DNA from: Vreelandella halophila
Lineage (GTDB): Bacteria > Pseudomonadota > Gammaproteobacteria > Pseudomonadales > Oleiphilaceae
Assembly: GCF_009856365.1 (NCBI RefSeq)
Contig: NZ_WMEX01000005.1
Location: forward strand, 186,001 to 250,000
Direction of reading: 5' to 3'
Length of the DNA stretch: 64,000 nucleotides
Position numbers and translations under genes: made by a program. Below the pieces are notes generated by a model, which was not told where the DNA came from, searched no databases, and saw only the letters and a list, made by a program, of their open reading frames with translations. Each line of letters begins with the position of its first letter. Position 1 is the first letter of the stretch. Below are positions 45,793 through 54,683 of this stretch, one piece after another.

Positions 45793-46536
45793 TCAGCGGG
45801 CCGGAAGTACGTTCACCTTTACTTCCCAGAGTCGGCTGCCTTTTGACTGTGTACTGTAGACCCGGCTGCCCTTCTGATCCCGGATACTCCGGCGCTCCTC
45901 ACCCAGCTCCACCCATTCGCCGGGGTTTACCCGGCGGATGGTCACCACACCGGCCGTTTTGTAATCCGGCTGGCCCGGTACGGGCTCGTTGCGGATGGCG
46001 GTGATGTGCAGCTCCACCTGGTTCTCGCTGAGCACCGTGGGGCGCACAAGGAAGCCGCTGGTCATGTCCACTTCCTCAAGAATCACCATCGGGTTCCTGC
46101 CACCACGCGCCGCCACGGGCAGCCGCGCGATACGACCGGACGAGATCTGTGCGATCTGCTGGTCCTGGACCACCAGTGAGCGCGTCGAGTCCTTCCGGGT
46201 ACTGTAGACACGGCTGCTGCCACGGTTGTCGTCCTCACCCGATGCCATCTTCCGGTGGCGCAGGGAGAGGCGTACCTGGCGTACGGGCTGGTCGATCTGC
46301 TTGAGCAGGGTCTTGATCTCGGCGAGCTGTTCGGGCTCAGCGCGCACCATCAGGGTCTGTCCGTCCGGCGAGAGTTTTATGTCATCCCCGTAGAGGTTGC
46401 GGAGCTGGGGGACTACCGTCTGAGCCCGCCGGTTCTCCAGTTCAAACACATGGCTTTCCGGAGCGGCGAATGCGGCCGGTATGGCCAGCAGCAGTGACAG
46501 ACAGGCCAGAATAAGGTTGCGGTTGACTGGTTTCAT
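45793..46536 (-). CDS. Exported secretin-domain protein without the pore-forming region
   Basis: Protein of 247 residues with a signal peptide (1 to about 25, cleaving AFA/AP). A secretin N/NolW-like domain follows (about 28-85, VFELENRRAQTVVPQLRNLYG). The remainder (about 95-247) is beta-rich and ends with GEWVELGEERRS and LWEVKVNVLPAR, reminiscent of the early secretin homology region. A full secretin is twice as long and no secretion genes are nearby. Function unknown. ATG 46536 opens the signal peptide. Confidence 0.75.
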   Translation of the reverse strand: MKPVNRNLILACLSLLLAIPAAFAAPESHVFELENRRAQTVVPQLRNLYGDDIKLSPDGQTLMVRAEPEQLAEIKTLLKQIDQPVRQVRLSLRHRKMASGEDDNRGSSRVYSTRKDSTRSLVVQDQQIAQISSGRIARLPVAARGGRNPMVILEEVDMTSGFLVRPTVLSENQVELHITAIRNEPVPGQPDYKTAGVVTIRRVNPGEWVELGEERRSIRDQKGSRVYSTQSKGSRLWEVKVNVLPAR

Positions 46537-46639
46537 GATATTCCATGGAATGCCATCTATGCTCAGGGTATCGCACCGGCAACAGGTGCGCGACCGTTTC
46601 ACGCTCAGGATAGCATCCTGCTAACGAGGGAGTGCCGTT

Positions 46640-47764
46640 ATGACGGTGACCATCACTGCGCCCCGGGAGACACGGGCCAACGAGAAGCGGGTGGCCGTGG
46701 TACCCGCGGTGGCGCCCAAGCTGGAAAAGCTGGGGACTGAGATCCGTATCCAGAAGGGGGCTGGTGAAGCGGCCCGGATTCCGGACGAGGCCTATGAGAA
46801 TGCCGGCATCCATGTAGGGAAGCTGGAGCTGGGCAAGGCGGATATCGTGCTCAGCGTTCAGGCCCCCAGCCCGTCCGAGATCCGGAAGATGAAAAAGGGC
46901 AGTATCCTTCTGTCCTTTGTCTACGCGCACCGGGATCCCAAGGTCGTGGAAGCACTGGTGGAGCAGGAGGTTACCTGTTTTGCCATGGATCGGGTGCCGC
47001 GCATCACGCGCGCTCAGGCCATGGACGCGCTCTCCACCCAGGCCGCCTTGGCGGGCTATTACGGCGGGCTTCTGGCGGCAACCAACCTGCATCGTATCCT
47101 GCCCATGATGACCACGGCGGTGGGGTCCATCCGTCCGGCCAAGGTGTTGGTCATCGGTGCCGGTGTCGCAGGGTTGCAGGCCATTGCTACCGCGCGGCGC
47201 CTGGGAGCCATGGTGGAAGGCTATGACGTGCGCAGCGAGGCCGCGGAGCAGGTGGAATCGCTGGGCGCGAAGTTCGTGGACACCGGCGTCTCCGCGACTG
47301 GCGAGGGCGGTTATGCCCGGGAACTAACCGATGAGGAGAAAGCCCGGGCGGCGGAAGTGGTGACACGCCATGTCCAGAACGCGGATGCGGTGATCACCAC
47401 CGCGAATATACCGGGGCAGGAAAGCCCGAAGGTGCTCAGTGAGGAACAGATCCGGGGTATGAAACCAGGCGCCGTGATCGTGGATCTGGCGGCCGACGGT
47501 GGCGGTAACACGCCGCTGACGCAGCCGGGCGAGACGGTGGAGGAGGGCAGCGTGACCATTGTGGCCCCACTGAACGTGCCCAGTCTGCTGGCCGAGCACG
47601 CGTCTGAACTCTACGCCAAGAACCTGCTCAACTTCCTGGGGCTGATCGTCGCTGATGGCGAGATCCAGCTCAACTGGGAAGACGAGGTCATTGCCCGCTC
47701 GTGCCTGACGCACGCGGGCGAAATCCGGGACGAAGTGGCGGCTGAAGCCGTCAGGGGGGACTGA
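46640..47764 (+). CDS. pntAA: NAD(P) transhydrogenase subunit alpha part 1 (dI domain)
   Basis: NAD(H)-binding component of proton-translocating transhydrogenase. The 374 residues have the alanine-dehydrogenase/PNT N-terminal domain (ETRANEKRVAVVPAVAPKL at about 10-28), the Rossmann motif GAGVAGLQAIATARRLGA (about 172-189) and the mobile-loop region. In this split form the membrane part is the next gene, two bases away. Confidence 0.95.
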   Translation: MTVTITAPRETRANEKRVAVVPAVAPKLEKLGTEIRIQKGAGEAARIPDEAYENAGIHVGKLELGKADIVLSVQAPSPSEIRKMKKGSILLSFVYAHRDPKVVEALVEQEVTCFAMDRVPRITRAQAMDALSTQAALAGYYGGLLAATNLHRILPMMTTAVGSIRPAKVLVIGAGVAGLQAIATARRLGAMVEGYDVRSEAAEQVESLGAKFVDTGVSATGEGGYARELTDEEKARAAEVVTRHVQNADAVITTANIPGQESPKVLSEEQIRGMKPGAVIVDLAADGGGNTPLTQPGETVEEGSVTIVAPLNVPSLLAEHASELYAKNLLNFLGLIVADGEIQLNWEDEVIARSCLTHAGEIRDEVAAEAVRGD

Positions 47765-47766
47765 TC

Positions 47767-48072
47767 ATGGATGCCACCACGGCCATTACCGGCTTTGTTG
47801 CGCTCTATATCTTCATGCTGGCGGCCTTCACCGGCTACGAGATCATCGGACGGGTGCCGGCGATCCTGCATACGCCGCTGATGTCCGGCTCCAACTTTGT
47901 GCACGGCATTGTGGTGGTGGGCGCCATCTGGGCCCTGCTCAATGCCGCTACACCGCTGGAGCAGACGATCGGTTTCATCGGCGTCCTGCTGGGCGCGGGT
48001 AACGCGGCCGGCGGTTACGTGGTAACCGACCGCATGCTCGACATGTTCAAATCCAGTGACCGGCAGGACTGA
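47767..48072 (+). CDS. pntAB: NAD(P) transhydrogenase subunit alpha part 2 (membrane)
   Basis: Membrane part of the alpha subunit, 101 residues with three TMs. FTGYEIIGRVPAILHTPLMSGSNFVHGIVVVG is the family signature region (residues about 20-50). Follows pntAA by two bases and precedes pntB by 11. Confidence 0.94.
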   Translation: MDATTAITGFVALYIFMLAAFTGYEIIGRVPAILHTPLMSGSNFVHGIVVVGAIWALLNAATPLEQTIGFIGVLLGAGNAAGGYVVTDRMLDMFKSSDRQD

Positions 48073-48083
48073 GGGGCACAATC

Positions 48084-49496
48084 ATGGTGAGTTTCCTGAT
48101 CGCAGCGGCTTTCTTTGTCGCAACCCTGCTGTTCATCTACGGGCTCAAGCGCATGGCGAGCCCCGTGACCGCACCCTCCGGTATCCGTGTTGCGGGCTGG
48201 GGCATGGTGATCGCGGTCGCGGCCGCCTTCCTGTATGCCTTCGACGTACGCCCGGCGGCTTCGGAGCACCTTGGTACCAATTTCCTGCTGGCCCTGGTCG
48301 CATTGGGGATCGGTGTGGCCTGGGCCTGGCGCAGTGGCAAGCGCGTCGAGATGACGGGGATGCCGCAGATGGTGGCGCTCTACAACGGCATGGGCGGTGG
48401 TGCGGCCGCGGCCATTGCGGCCGTGGAGCTGTATTCCGGTAATGCCCAGCACTACGGTTTCGTGGTGACGGTTCTGGCGCTGGTTGGCGGTCTGATCGGC
48501 GCGGTGGCCCTCTCGGGCTCGATCGTCGCCTGGGCCAAGCTGGACGGACGGCTCAAAAGGACCCTGCGTTTCAGCACCCAGCAATTGGTTAATGGTGGGC
48601 TGCTGGCGCTGGCCGCGCTGTTTGCGCTCTATGTCCTGATCGTCGGTGCCGGTGGCGTGCCCACCACCGGCATCACGCTCTTTTTCATTGCCGCCCTGGT
48701 GCTGGGGGTGCTGCTGACCACGCCCATCGGCGGCGCGGACATGCCGGTGGTCATTTCGCTCTACAATGCCTTCACCGGCCTGGCCGTGGCGTTTGAGGGC
48801 TTCGTGCTCCAGAACCCGGCGATGATCATTGCCGGTACCGTGGTGGGGTCCGCCGGCACGCTGCTGACGTTCCTGATGGCGAAGGCCATGAACCGCTCGG
48901 TGAGCAACGTCATCTTCTCGAACTTCGGTGAGGAAGACGATGGCTCCGGCGGTATCGAGGGCTCCATGAAATCGGTGGATGCATCGGATGCCGCCATCTC
49001 CATGTACTACGGCTCGAAGGTGATCATCGTGCCTGGCTATGGCCTGGCGGTGGCGCAGGCCCAGCACAAGCTTTACGAGTTCGTGAAACTGCTGCAGAAG
49101 CAGGGTGTCGAGGTGGCCTTCGCCATCCACCCGGTGGCCGGACGCATGCCGGGGCACATGAACGTACTGCTGGCAGAGGCCGGCATTCCCTATGACATCA
49201 TCCATGACCTGGAGGACATCAACGAGGAGTTCGCGTTGTCGGATGCGGCCCTGGTGATCGGCGCCAATGACGTGGTGAACCCCGCGGCGCGCACCAACGA
49301 GTCCAGCCCCATCTATGGCATGCCCATCCTGAACGTGGACTATGCCCAGCAAGCCTTCGTGGTCAAGCGCGGTCAGGGCAGGGGGTACAGCGGCGTCGAG
49401 AACGAGCTCTTCTTCGCGGACAACACCCACATGGTCTATGGCGATGCCCAGAAGGTCATGGTGGAGATGATTGAGGCGGTGAAGTCTCTGGGGTAG
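48084..49496 (+). CDS. pntB: NAD(P) transhydrogenase subunit beta
   Basis: Proton channel and NADP(H)-binding domain, 470 residues. About nine TMs occupy residues 1-270; the C-terminal dIII domain (about 295-470) carries VIIVPGYGLAVAQAQHK, HPVAGRMPGHMNVLLAEA and VIGANDVVNPAA. With pntAA and pntAB it completes the enzyme that makes NADPH from NADH using the proton gradient. A perfect hairpin follows the stop. Confidence 0.95.
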   Translation: MVSFLIAAAFFVATLLFIYGLKRMASPVTAPSGIRVAGWGMVIAVAAAFLYAFDVRPAASEHLGTNFLLALVALGIGVAWAWRSGKRVEMTGMPQMVALYNGMGGGAAAAIAAVELYSGNAQHYGFVVTVLALVGGLIGAVALSGSIVAWAKLDGRLKRTLRFSTQQLVNGGLLALAALFALYVLIVGAGGVPTTGITLFFIAALVLGVLLTTPIGGADMPVVISLYNAFTGLAVAFEGFVLQNPAMIIAGTVVGSAGTLLTFLMAKAMNRSVSNVIFSNFGEEDDGSGGIEGSMKSVDASDAAISMYYGSKVIIVPGYGLAVAQAQHKLYEFVKLLQKQGVEVAFAIHPVAGRMPGHMNVLLAEAGIPYDIIHDLEDINEEFALSDAALVIGANDVVNPAARTNESSPIYGMPILNVDYAQQAFVVKRGQGRGYSGVENELFFADNTHMVYGDAQKVMVEMIEAVKSLG

Positions 49497-49504
49497 CGCC
49501 GGAA

Positions 49505-49527
49505 GCGATGCCCGCCACGGGCATCGC
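49505..49527. terminator. Hairpin between convergent pntB and DsbA-like genes
   Basis: GCGATGCCC and GGGCATCGC form a perfect nine-base stem with a five-base loop, eight bases after the pntB stop and six before the end of the convergent gene. There is no T-run on either side, so a bidirectional terminator is likely but not certain. Confidence 0.5.
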
Positions 49528-49533
49528 ACCCTG

Positions 49534-50184
49534 TCACGCGGCAGTGCCGGCCTGGATGTCCCGGAAAGCCTGCACCAGGTAGTCCGGCTCCTGGGCACCG
49601 GAGATCAGGTACTGCTGGTTGATGACGTAGGCCGGGACGGCGGAGATGCCGGCTTTCTGGTAATAGGCCTCTTCCTTCCGGACTGCTTCCGCGAAGTCGC
49701 CCTCATCCAGGACCCGGCGCGCCTCGCCCGTATCCAGGCCGATGGCGGCCACGCATTCCAGCAGTACCCCATCGTCTGAAATATCGGCCGCGCGCCCGAA
49801 ATAGGCCTCAAAGAAGGCCTTTTTCATCTCGGTCTGGCGGTTCTGTTCGCCGGCCCACATGACCAGCCGGTGTGCGTTGAAGGTATTCCGGGTGTAGCGC
49901 TCCTGCATGTGCTCGAAATTCAGGCCGAGTTCATGGGCAATGGCCGCCATGTCGTTCTGGGCCTTCTCCATTTCTTCGGGGCTGCGGCCGTACTTGCGGC
50001 TCAGGGCCTGCAGGATGGGTTCGCCGTCGGCGTCCTTGTCCGGGTTGAGTTCAAACGGATGCCAGCTCACCGTGAAATTGCATTCGCCGGCAACCTGGTC
50101 CATCGCCTGCTCCAGACGGGCATAGCCAATGGCGCACCAGGGGCAGGCAATGTCGGAGACGATGTCGATATGCAGGGTTGTCAT
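49534..50184 (-). CDS. DsbA family oxidoreductase (FrnE-like)
   Basis: Thioredoxin-fold protein of 216 residues with a CPWC active site (C14-C17) in IVSDIACPWCAIG and a cis-proline block GISAVPAYVINQQYLISGAQ (about 180-200). FrnE-like members are cytoplasmic; no signal peptide is seen here. ATG 50184 overlaps the stop of the tandem DsbA-fold gene upstream, so it is the last gene of a coupled four-gene operon. Confidence 0.88.
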   Translation of the reverse strand: MTTLHIDIVSDIACPWCAIGYARLEQAMDQVAGECNFTVSWHPFELNPDKDADGEPILQALSRKYGRSPEEMEKAQNDMAAIAHELGLNFEHMQERYTRNTFNAHRLVMWAGEQNRQTEMKKAFFEAYFGRAADISDDGVLLECVAAIGLDTGEARRVLDEGDFAEAVRKEEAYYQKAGISAVPAYVINQQYLISGAQEPDYLVQAFRDIQAGTAA

Positions 50185-51533
50185 GGGGAAACGGCCTGGT
50201 TCTGGGATGACTGCTGCCCTGATTCTGGGGATCGCTCGGGATGGGTACAATCCCCGCCACGCATGGCTTCCTGGATCAGCCACAGCCGGTCCTGGCCCCA
50301 GGCCGTGACGTCGCCGAAGCGGAACCCGGGTACGCCCCAGAGGCCGATCCGGTAGAGTTCCTGGCAGTTGGCTTCCACTTCGTCACGCCAGTCTTCGCTG
50401 TCCAGCCACTGGCGGGCTTCGGTCCAGTCCAGGCCGGCATCCTCAACAATGCGCCGGAGGCCCCTGTCGGTCTCGGAACGGATACCCCGGGCGTTCACCG
50501 CGCGCGCAAAAGTCATCATCAAGGTAACCTCCAGCCCCTGTTCCCGGGCATAGGGGAAAAGCGCATAGCAGCGTTCAACCCCGGCACCCAGCGGATCGGC
50601 GACGAAGCCATACGGGATACCGAGTTTTTCGGCTTCCCGTTTGGTGTCCCTGAAGATGTACCACTTCTTGGCCGGTGGCACCGCCTGGCCGCGCATGAGC
50701 ATGGGCAGAACGGGCCGGACCTGCAGGGGGCAACCGAAATAGTCCGCCAGCTGTTTGGCCCGTTCAAGCCCCAGGTAGGAATAGGGGCTGCGCATGGAGA
50801 AGAAGATCTCAAGGGGTGTGGTCACTGGCGTGGCCGGTTTCGGCTTTCGGCAGAGGTCCGCCCAGGTGCGCACGAAACGGGCGCTCTCATTGGCATGGCG
50901 GGCATACCCCTTGGCAATCAGGCGCCGTTCCAGGTGGTCGAGCCGGTCCAGCCCCCAGAACCACTCACCCTCGTAGTGCAGCATGGCGCCCAGGTAATGG
51001 CCTGCTTGCTGAAGGTGCTGCTCATTGCGGGCGATGGCAGCACGGGCCTGTTCGGATTCCTCCGGCGTGGGCGTCGGCAGTGGTGGGTCGCCGTGCCATA
51101 GCCCGCGCAGGGCCGCGAGCGCTTCATCCAGGAAGTCCGGGTCCTTTTCGGCTCGGGTCATACGGCAGGCTGCTGCGTGAACGGCCTCTTCCGTCAACGC
51201 GGGAGCGGTCTCCGGGAAGTCCAGCCGGTACAGGCGGGCGAGGTCGCGGGCATCGGCCACGGCCCAGGACTGCCAGAGGTCGCGCTCGGGGAACATGTCA
51301 TCCTGCAGCGCCTCGACTGTGAAAACGCGGTAGTTCAGACCGAAACGCTCCGCCAGAGAGGGCAGGACCTGCAGCAGCACGTAGCCGTGTGGATCCCTCG
51401 GGTTGAGATACACATCGACCTGTCGTTCCTGTCCCTTACGTCGAGCCTGCCTTGCCTGCAGGCCGCGCCGGAGGTTGTGTACGAGCGGACTGCTGACAAA
51501 ACGGGCCGCATAGGGCATCAATGCGGATTTCAT
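50181..51533 (-). CDS. Tandem DsbA/HCCA-isomerase-fold protein
   Basis: Protein of 450 residues with two thioredoxin-like (kappa-GST/HCCA isomerase) domains. The first (about 38-220) begins VDVYLNPRDPHGYVLLQVLP; the second (about 240-430) begins LEIFFSMRSPYSYLGLERAKQ and ends with GVPGFRFGD. Neither has CxxC, so a glutathione-transferase or isomerase-type role is likelier than disulfide exchange. Its start directly follows the stop of the flavoenzyme gene (TGAATG on the minus strand). Substrate unknown, presumably linked to the lipid-modifying enzymes in the operon. Confidence 0.82.
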   Translation of the reverse strand: MKSALMPYAARFVSSPLVHNLRRGLQARQARRKGQERQVDVYLNPRDPHGYVLLQVLPSLAERFGLNYRVFTVEALQDDMFPERDLWQSWAVADARDLARLYRLDFPETAPALTEEAVHAAACRMTRAEKDPDFLDEALAALRGLWHGDPPLPTPTPEESEQARAAIARNEQHLQQAGHYLGAMLHYEGEWFWGLDRLDHLERRLIAKGYARHANESARFVRTWADLCRKPKPATPVTTPLEIFFSMRSPYSYLGLERAKQLADYFGCPLQVRPVLPMLMRGQAVPPAKKWYIFRDTKREAEKLGIPYGFVADPLGAGVERCYALFPYAREQGLEVTLMMTFARAVNARGIRSETDRGLRRIVEDAGLDWTEARQWLDSEDWRDEVEANCQELYRIGLWGVPGFRFGDVTAWGQDRLWLIQEAMRGGDCTHPERSPESGQQSSQNQAVSP

Positions 51534-52670
51534 TCAGGAGGCGGTCTCCAGCGCCGGGACATGTTCGTGCAGGAACCAGCGTTCGGTTACCACCCGGCGC
51601 GTGAACCAGTGCGTTTTCATGAGCGCCGGGGCGATGCGCAGTTTGGCCCAGTCCGGAAGGTCCAGGCCGCCGCCCTCGTGCTCCACCTCGCGGGTGCCGA
51701 AACGCTCGCGCAGGCGGTCGGCGTAGGGCTGGAGGCTGGCAGCCCGGTAATCCGGTGCTTGCTGAATGACGTCCGCCGCCAGGAAGGCGGACTCCACGGC
51801 CGGCCGGATGCCTTCGCCGCTCTGGGTGTAAGCGAGGCCGGCGGAATCGCCGATCAGGAGAATACCGTCATCGATCAGTGGTCTCTCCGCGTGGTCGTAG
51901 AGCAGGTAGGCATGGCCCTTGAACTTCCCGGGCAGGTCCTCCGGGATACGTTCCTCGGCCTGCATCCTGGCAACGAAGTCATTGAGGTGCTGCTTGAGGT
52001 CATCCGGGTCCTCACGCCCCAGGCCTATGTTGAGGAAGTTGTCCTTGCGGAAGACCCAGGCGTAGCCCATCAGGTCCCGACAGAACCAGAGTTCCGGGGT
52101 ATCCTCGCGGACCCGGCAGTGCCGGGCCTGCTCCGGCGTCATCTCGAACTCTACTTCCTTGGCGGTCACCGAGGTTTCGTGGCTGCCGGGGCCTTCCCCG
52201 ATTGTGGCCGCCACCGGGCAGAAGTGACCACCGGCGCCAATGACCAGCGGCGCCTGGTACTCGCCGTTCAGGCACCATTCGCCGTCGTCGGTGCGTTCCA
52301 GGGACTTGAATTTGACGCCCTCGGCCCGATCGCTGCCGCTGCGCTCGAGCAGGTAGTGGTCGAACTCACAGCGGCGGATGCCGTAGCTGACGGGCTCGCT
52401 GCCATGGTCATTCTCCACCGCCTTCTGCCCCATCATGCCGATGCGGAAGCGATGGATGGGCTGCATGATGTTCTCCCGCCGGTAGTCATCCGGGTTGATG
52501 GCCAGGAGCTCCAGCACGGCGGGCGTGACCCAGCCCGCGCAGGTCTTATCCCGGGGGAAGGTCTGCTTGTCGACCACCAGGGTATGGTAGCCCCGCTGTG
52601 TCAGGGTCTGTGCCATGGTGGAGCCGGCCGGCCCACCACCAACGATCAGTGCATCATAGCGCTGTACCAT
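51534..52670 (-). CDS. FAD-dependent oxidoreductase, geranylgeranyl-reductase family
   Basis: Flavoprotein of 378 residues with the FAD motif VGGGPAGSTMAQTL (about 10-23), a cysteine in PRDKTCAGWVTPAVLELL (about 39-56) at the place of the conserved GGR cysteine, and GDSAGLAYTQSGEGI (about 280-294) for FAD ribityl binding. GGR-family enzymes reduce isolated double bonds of lipids. Gene coupling to a CFA-type lipid methyltransferase suggests fatty-acyl or phospholipid modification. That role is an inference. Confidence 0.85.
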   Translation of the reverse strand: MVQRYDALIVGGGPAGSTMAQTLTQRGYHTLVVDKQTFPRDKTCAGWVTPAVLELLAINPDDYRRENIMQPIHRFRIGMMGQKAVENDHGSEPVSYGIRRCEFDHYLLERSGSDRAEGVKFKSLERTDDGEWCLNGEYQAPLVIGAGGHFCPVAATIGEGPGSHETSVTAKEVEFEMTPEQARHCRVREDTPELWFCRDLMGYAWVFRKDNFLNIGLGREDPDDLKQHLNDFVARMQAEERIPEDLPGKFKGHAYLLYDHAERPLIDDGILLIGDSAGLAYTQSGEGIRPAVESAFLAADVIQQAPDYRAASLQPYADRLRERFGTREVEHEGGGLDLPDWAKLRIAPALMKTHWFTRRVVTERWFLHEHVPALETAS

Positions 52671-53992
52671 CAGTAACTGTCCTCCGGCGGCACGTTGGAG
52701 CTGGTGTAGAGGTGTTTACGGTTACGTGGCACATTGTTGTTCTCGGGGTGCGCCAGCACCATCTGGAACAGCTGGAGTGCGTTCGCCCGGAACGAGGCGA
52801 TCGAGCCGGCCAGGTAGAGGCGCCAGGCCCGGACGAAGTTCTCACCGTACATCTCGCGCACGGTGTCGATGTTGGCCTCAAAGCGGGCGAGCCAGTCCTC
52901 CAGGGTTTCGGCGTAGTGCAGCCGCAGGTTCTCCACATCCAGCACCGAGAAGGGACCGGCCTCGCCGATACTGGTGAATTCGGTGATGCTGGGTGGATAG
53001 GCGCCGGGGAAGATCCGCTTCTCGATCCAGGCGTTGGTGCGCATCGGGTAGTTGCGCCCGATGGAATGAACCAGCGCCAGGCCCTCGGTCTTCATGTGCC
53101 GGCGGATGACCGCGGCCAGGTCCGGATAGTAGTCGGTTCCCACATGCTCGAGCATGCCCACGGAAACGAATCGGTCGTACAGGCCGGAGATGTTGCGGTA
53201 ATCGTCCAGCACGTACTCCACCTGGTTTTCCAGGCCTTCCTCCTTCGCTTTTTCGCGCGCGAAGGTCACCTGTTCCTCGGAAATGTTGAACGCGCGCACC
53301 TTCACGCCGTAGTGCTTCGCCATGTAGCGGGCGAGTCCGCCCCAGCCACAGCCGGCTTCCACCACGGTCTCGCCGGGCTTGAGCTGCAGCTTGCGGCAGA
53401 CCAGCTCAAGCTTGGCGAGCTGGGCTTGTTCCAGGGTGATGTCCGGTTCCTCGTAGTAGGCGCAGGTGTACTGCATCTGGGCCCGGTCCAGCCATAGCTG
53501 GTAGAAATCGTTGCCCATGTCGTAATGGTGGTGGATGTTGTCCCGGGCCGCCTTGAGGCTGGTCGAGCGCGGCGCCTGGTCGCGCCAGAGCATGCGCAGG
53601 AACAGCGGCAGCTTCTCGTAGGCCTGGTCCAGTGAGCGGTAGAGATCCGTGAGAAGATCCGGCATGTGGCCGTCCATCTCCAGCCGCCCTTCGCTGTAGA
53701 GGTCGCCGAAGGCCAGGTTCGGGTTGGTCATCAGTTCATACAGGGCGGAACGGTCCGCCACCCGCAGGCGGTAACATGGGCTCTGCCCGGAAGGCGTGAT
53801 CTCCTGGGTTCCCCATAGATCCAGGGTCAGGGGCGGATTGCCGGCCACCGACAGGAATTTCTCCGCCATCCAGCGCTCGGCGCCGGTGGCTGTGCTGTTC
53901 GGCTCAATGAGTGACTGGGTCAGGCCCAGCGGTGAAAAGCGGTCACTTCGGAATGACCGTGCCGTTTCCCTTTGAGGGGTTTTCTGTTCCAT
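52670..53992 (-). CDS. Cyclopropane-fatty-acyl-phospholipid synthase family methyltransferase
   Basis: SAM-dependent methyltransferase of 440 residues acting on unsaturated acyl chains. An N-terminal lipid-interaction domain (about 50-130) precedes the CFA catalytic domain with HHHYDMGNDFYQLWLD (about 154-169), SAM motif VVEAGCGWGGLARY (about 210-223) and SVGMLEHVG (about 277). It could make cyclopropane rings, or with the downstream flavoenzyme a methylated or methylene-branched acyl chain. First gene of the operon. Confidence 0.9.
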   Translation of the reverse strand: MEQKTPQRETARSFRSDRFSPLGLTQSLIEPNSTATGAERWMAEKFLSVAGNPPLTLDLWGTQEITPSGQSPCYRLRVADRSALYELMTNPNLAFGDLYSEGRLEMDGHMPDLLTDLYRSLDQAYEKLPLFLRMLWRDQAPRSTSLKAARDNIHHHYDMGNDFYQLWLDRAQMQYTCAYYEEPDITLEQAQLAKLELVCRKLQLKPGETVVEAGCGWGGLARYMAKHYGVKVRAFNISEEQVTFAREKAKEEGLENQVEYVLDDYRNISGLYDRFVSVGMLEHVGTDYYPDLAAVIRRHMKTEGLALVHSIGRNYPMRTNAWIEKRIFPGAYPPSITEFTSIGEAGPFSVLDVENLRLHYAETLEDWLARFEANIDTVREMYGENFVRAWRLYLAGSIASFRANALQLFQMVLAHPENNNVPRNRKHLYTSSNVPPEDSY

Positions 53993-54164
53993 AGGTGCCC
54001 TCCAGCATCCGGTTGTTATCTCCCCATACGGTATCGAGTATAGGAAGTGATCAGTTCATGCGGCAACTGCAGGATGTGATGGGGGCCACGTTGGCGTTCT
54101 CCAAGGGCCTTCGCAGTGGCCGCGGAACGCGCTAGCCTTGGCGCTGGTTTTCCGGGAGCAACCG

Positions 54165-54602
54165 ATGGAAGCACTGTTTGCAATGCTGGTCCGCTGGTTT
54201 GAGCGCCATGAAACCTTCCTGTGGGCCCTTGGGGGCGTTTCCCTCCTGATGTTTGTGGCCACGCTGGTGGCGGTGCCGTTCGTCATCGCCCGGATTCCGT
54301 CGGACTATTTCACCCGGCCGCGGCGCCGGCGCTATCTCCTCCAGGGCCGCTATCCGCTGCTGGGGCTGCTGGCACTCATCCTCAAGAACCTTCTGGGCCT
54401 GATCCTTCTGTTTGCGGGGATCGCGATGCTGGTGCTGCCGGGGCAGGGCCTTCTGACCATCCTCATCTCGCTGACGCTTCTCAATTTCCCGGGCAAATAC
54501 CGCCTGGAGCGCTGGGTGGTTGAGCGCCCGGCGGTGTTCCGGTCCATCAACTGGATCCGGCGGCGCTGGGGAGTGCCCGAGCTCGAGTTTCCGTCGCTGT
54601 AG
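54165..54602 (+). CDS. Small membrane protein, PGPGW-type
   Basis: Protein of 145 residues with two or three TMs (about 20-45 and 68-105). The signature LPGQGLLTILISLTLLNFPGK near residues 95-116 resembles the PGPGW putative transmembrane family. Function unknown. Start ATG 54165 with GGGAG upstream. The 172-base gap before it shows no clear element. Confidence 0.75.
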   Translation: MEALFAMLVRWFERHETFLWALGGVSLLMFVATLVAVPFVIARIPSDYFTRPRRRRYLLQGRYPLLGLLALILKNLLGLILLFAGIAMLVLPGQGLLTILISLTLLNFPGKYRLERWVVERPAVFRSINWIRRRWGVPELEFPSL

Positions 54603-54657
54603 ATCCCGGGCGTGCGGATCTTTTCATTGCGCCTTATTCCGTGTAGAGTTGCGATTG

Positions 54658-54683
54658 TACATATATGGATATGCGGATATGGT
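54658..54683. promoter_or_regulatory. Candidate ArsR operator
   Basis: The AT-rich stretch TACATATATGGATATGCGG with a further ATATGG contains three ATATG units directly around the arsR start, in contrast to GC-rich flanks. ArsR repressors usually bind AT-rich imperfect repeats over their own promoter, so this is the likely autoregulatory site. Confidence 0.4.

Noticed and set aside
48015-49598. Open frame of 527 codons on the minus strand opposite pntB
   Set aside because: His/Arg/Gln-rich antisense translation of a conserved membrane-protein gene; no family features.
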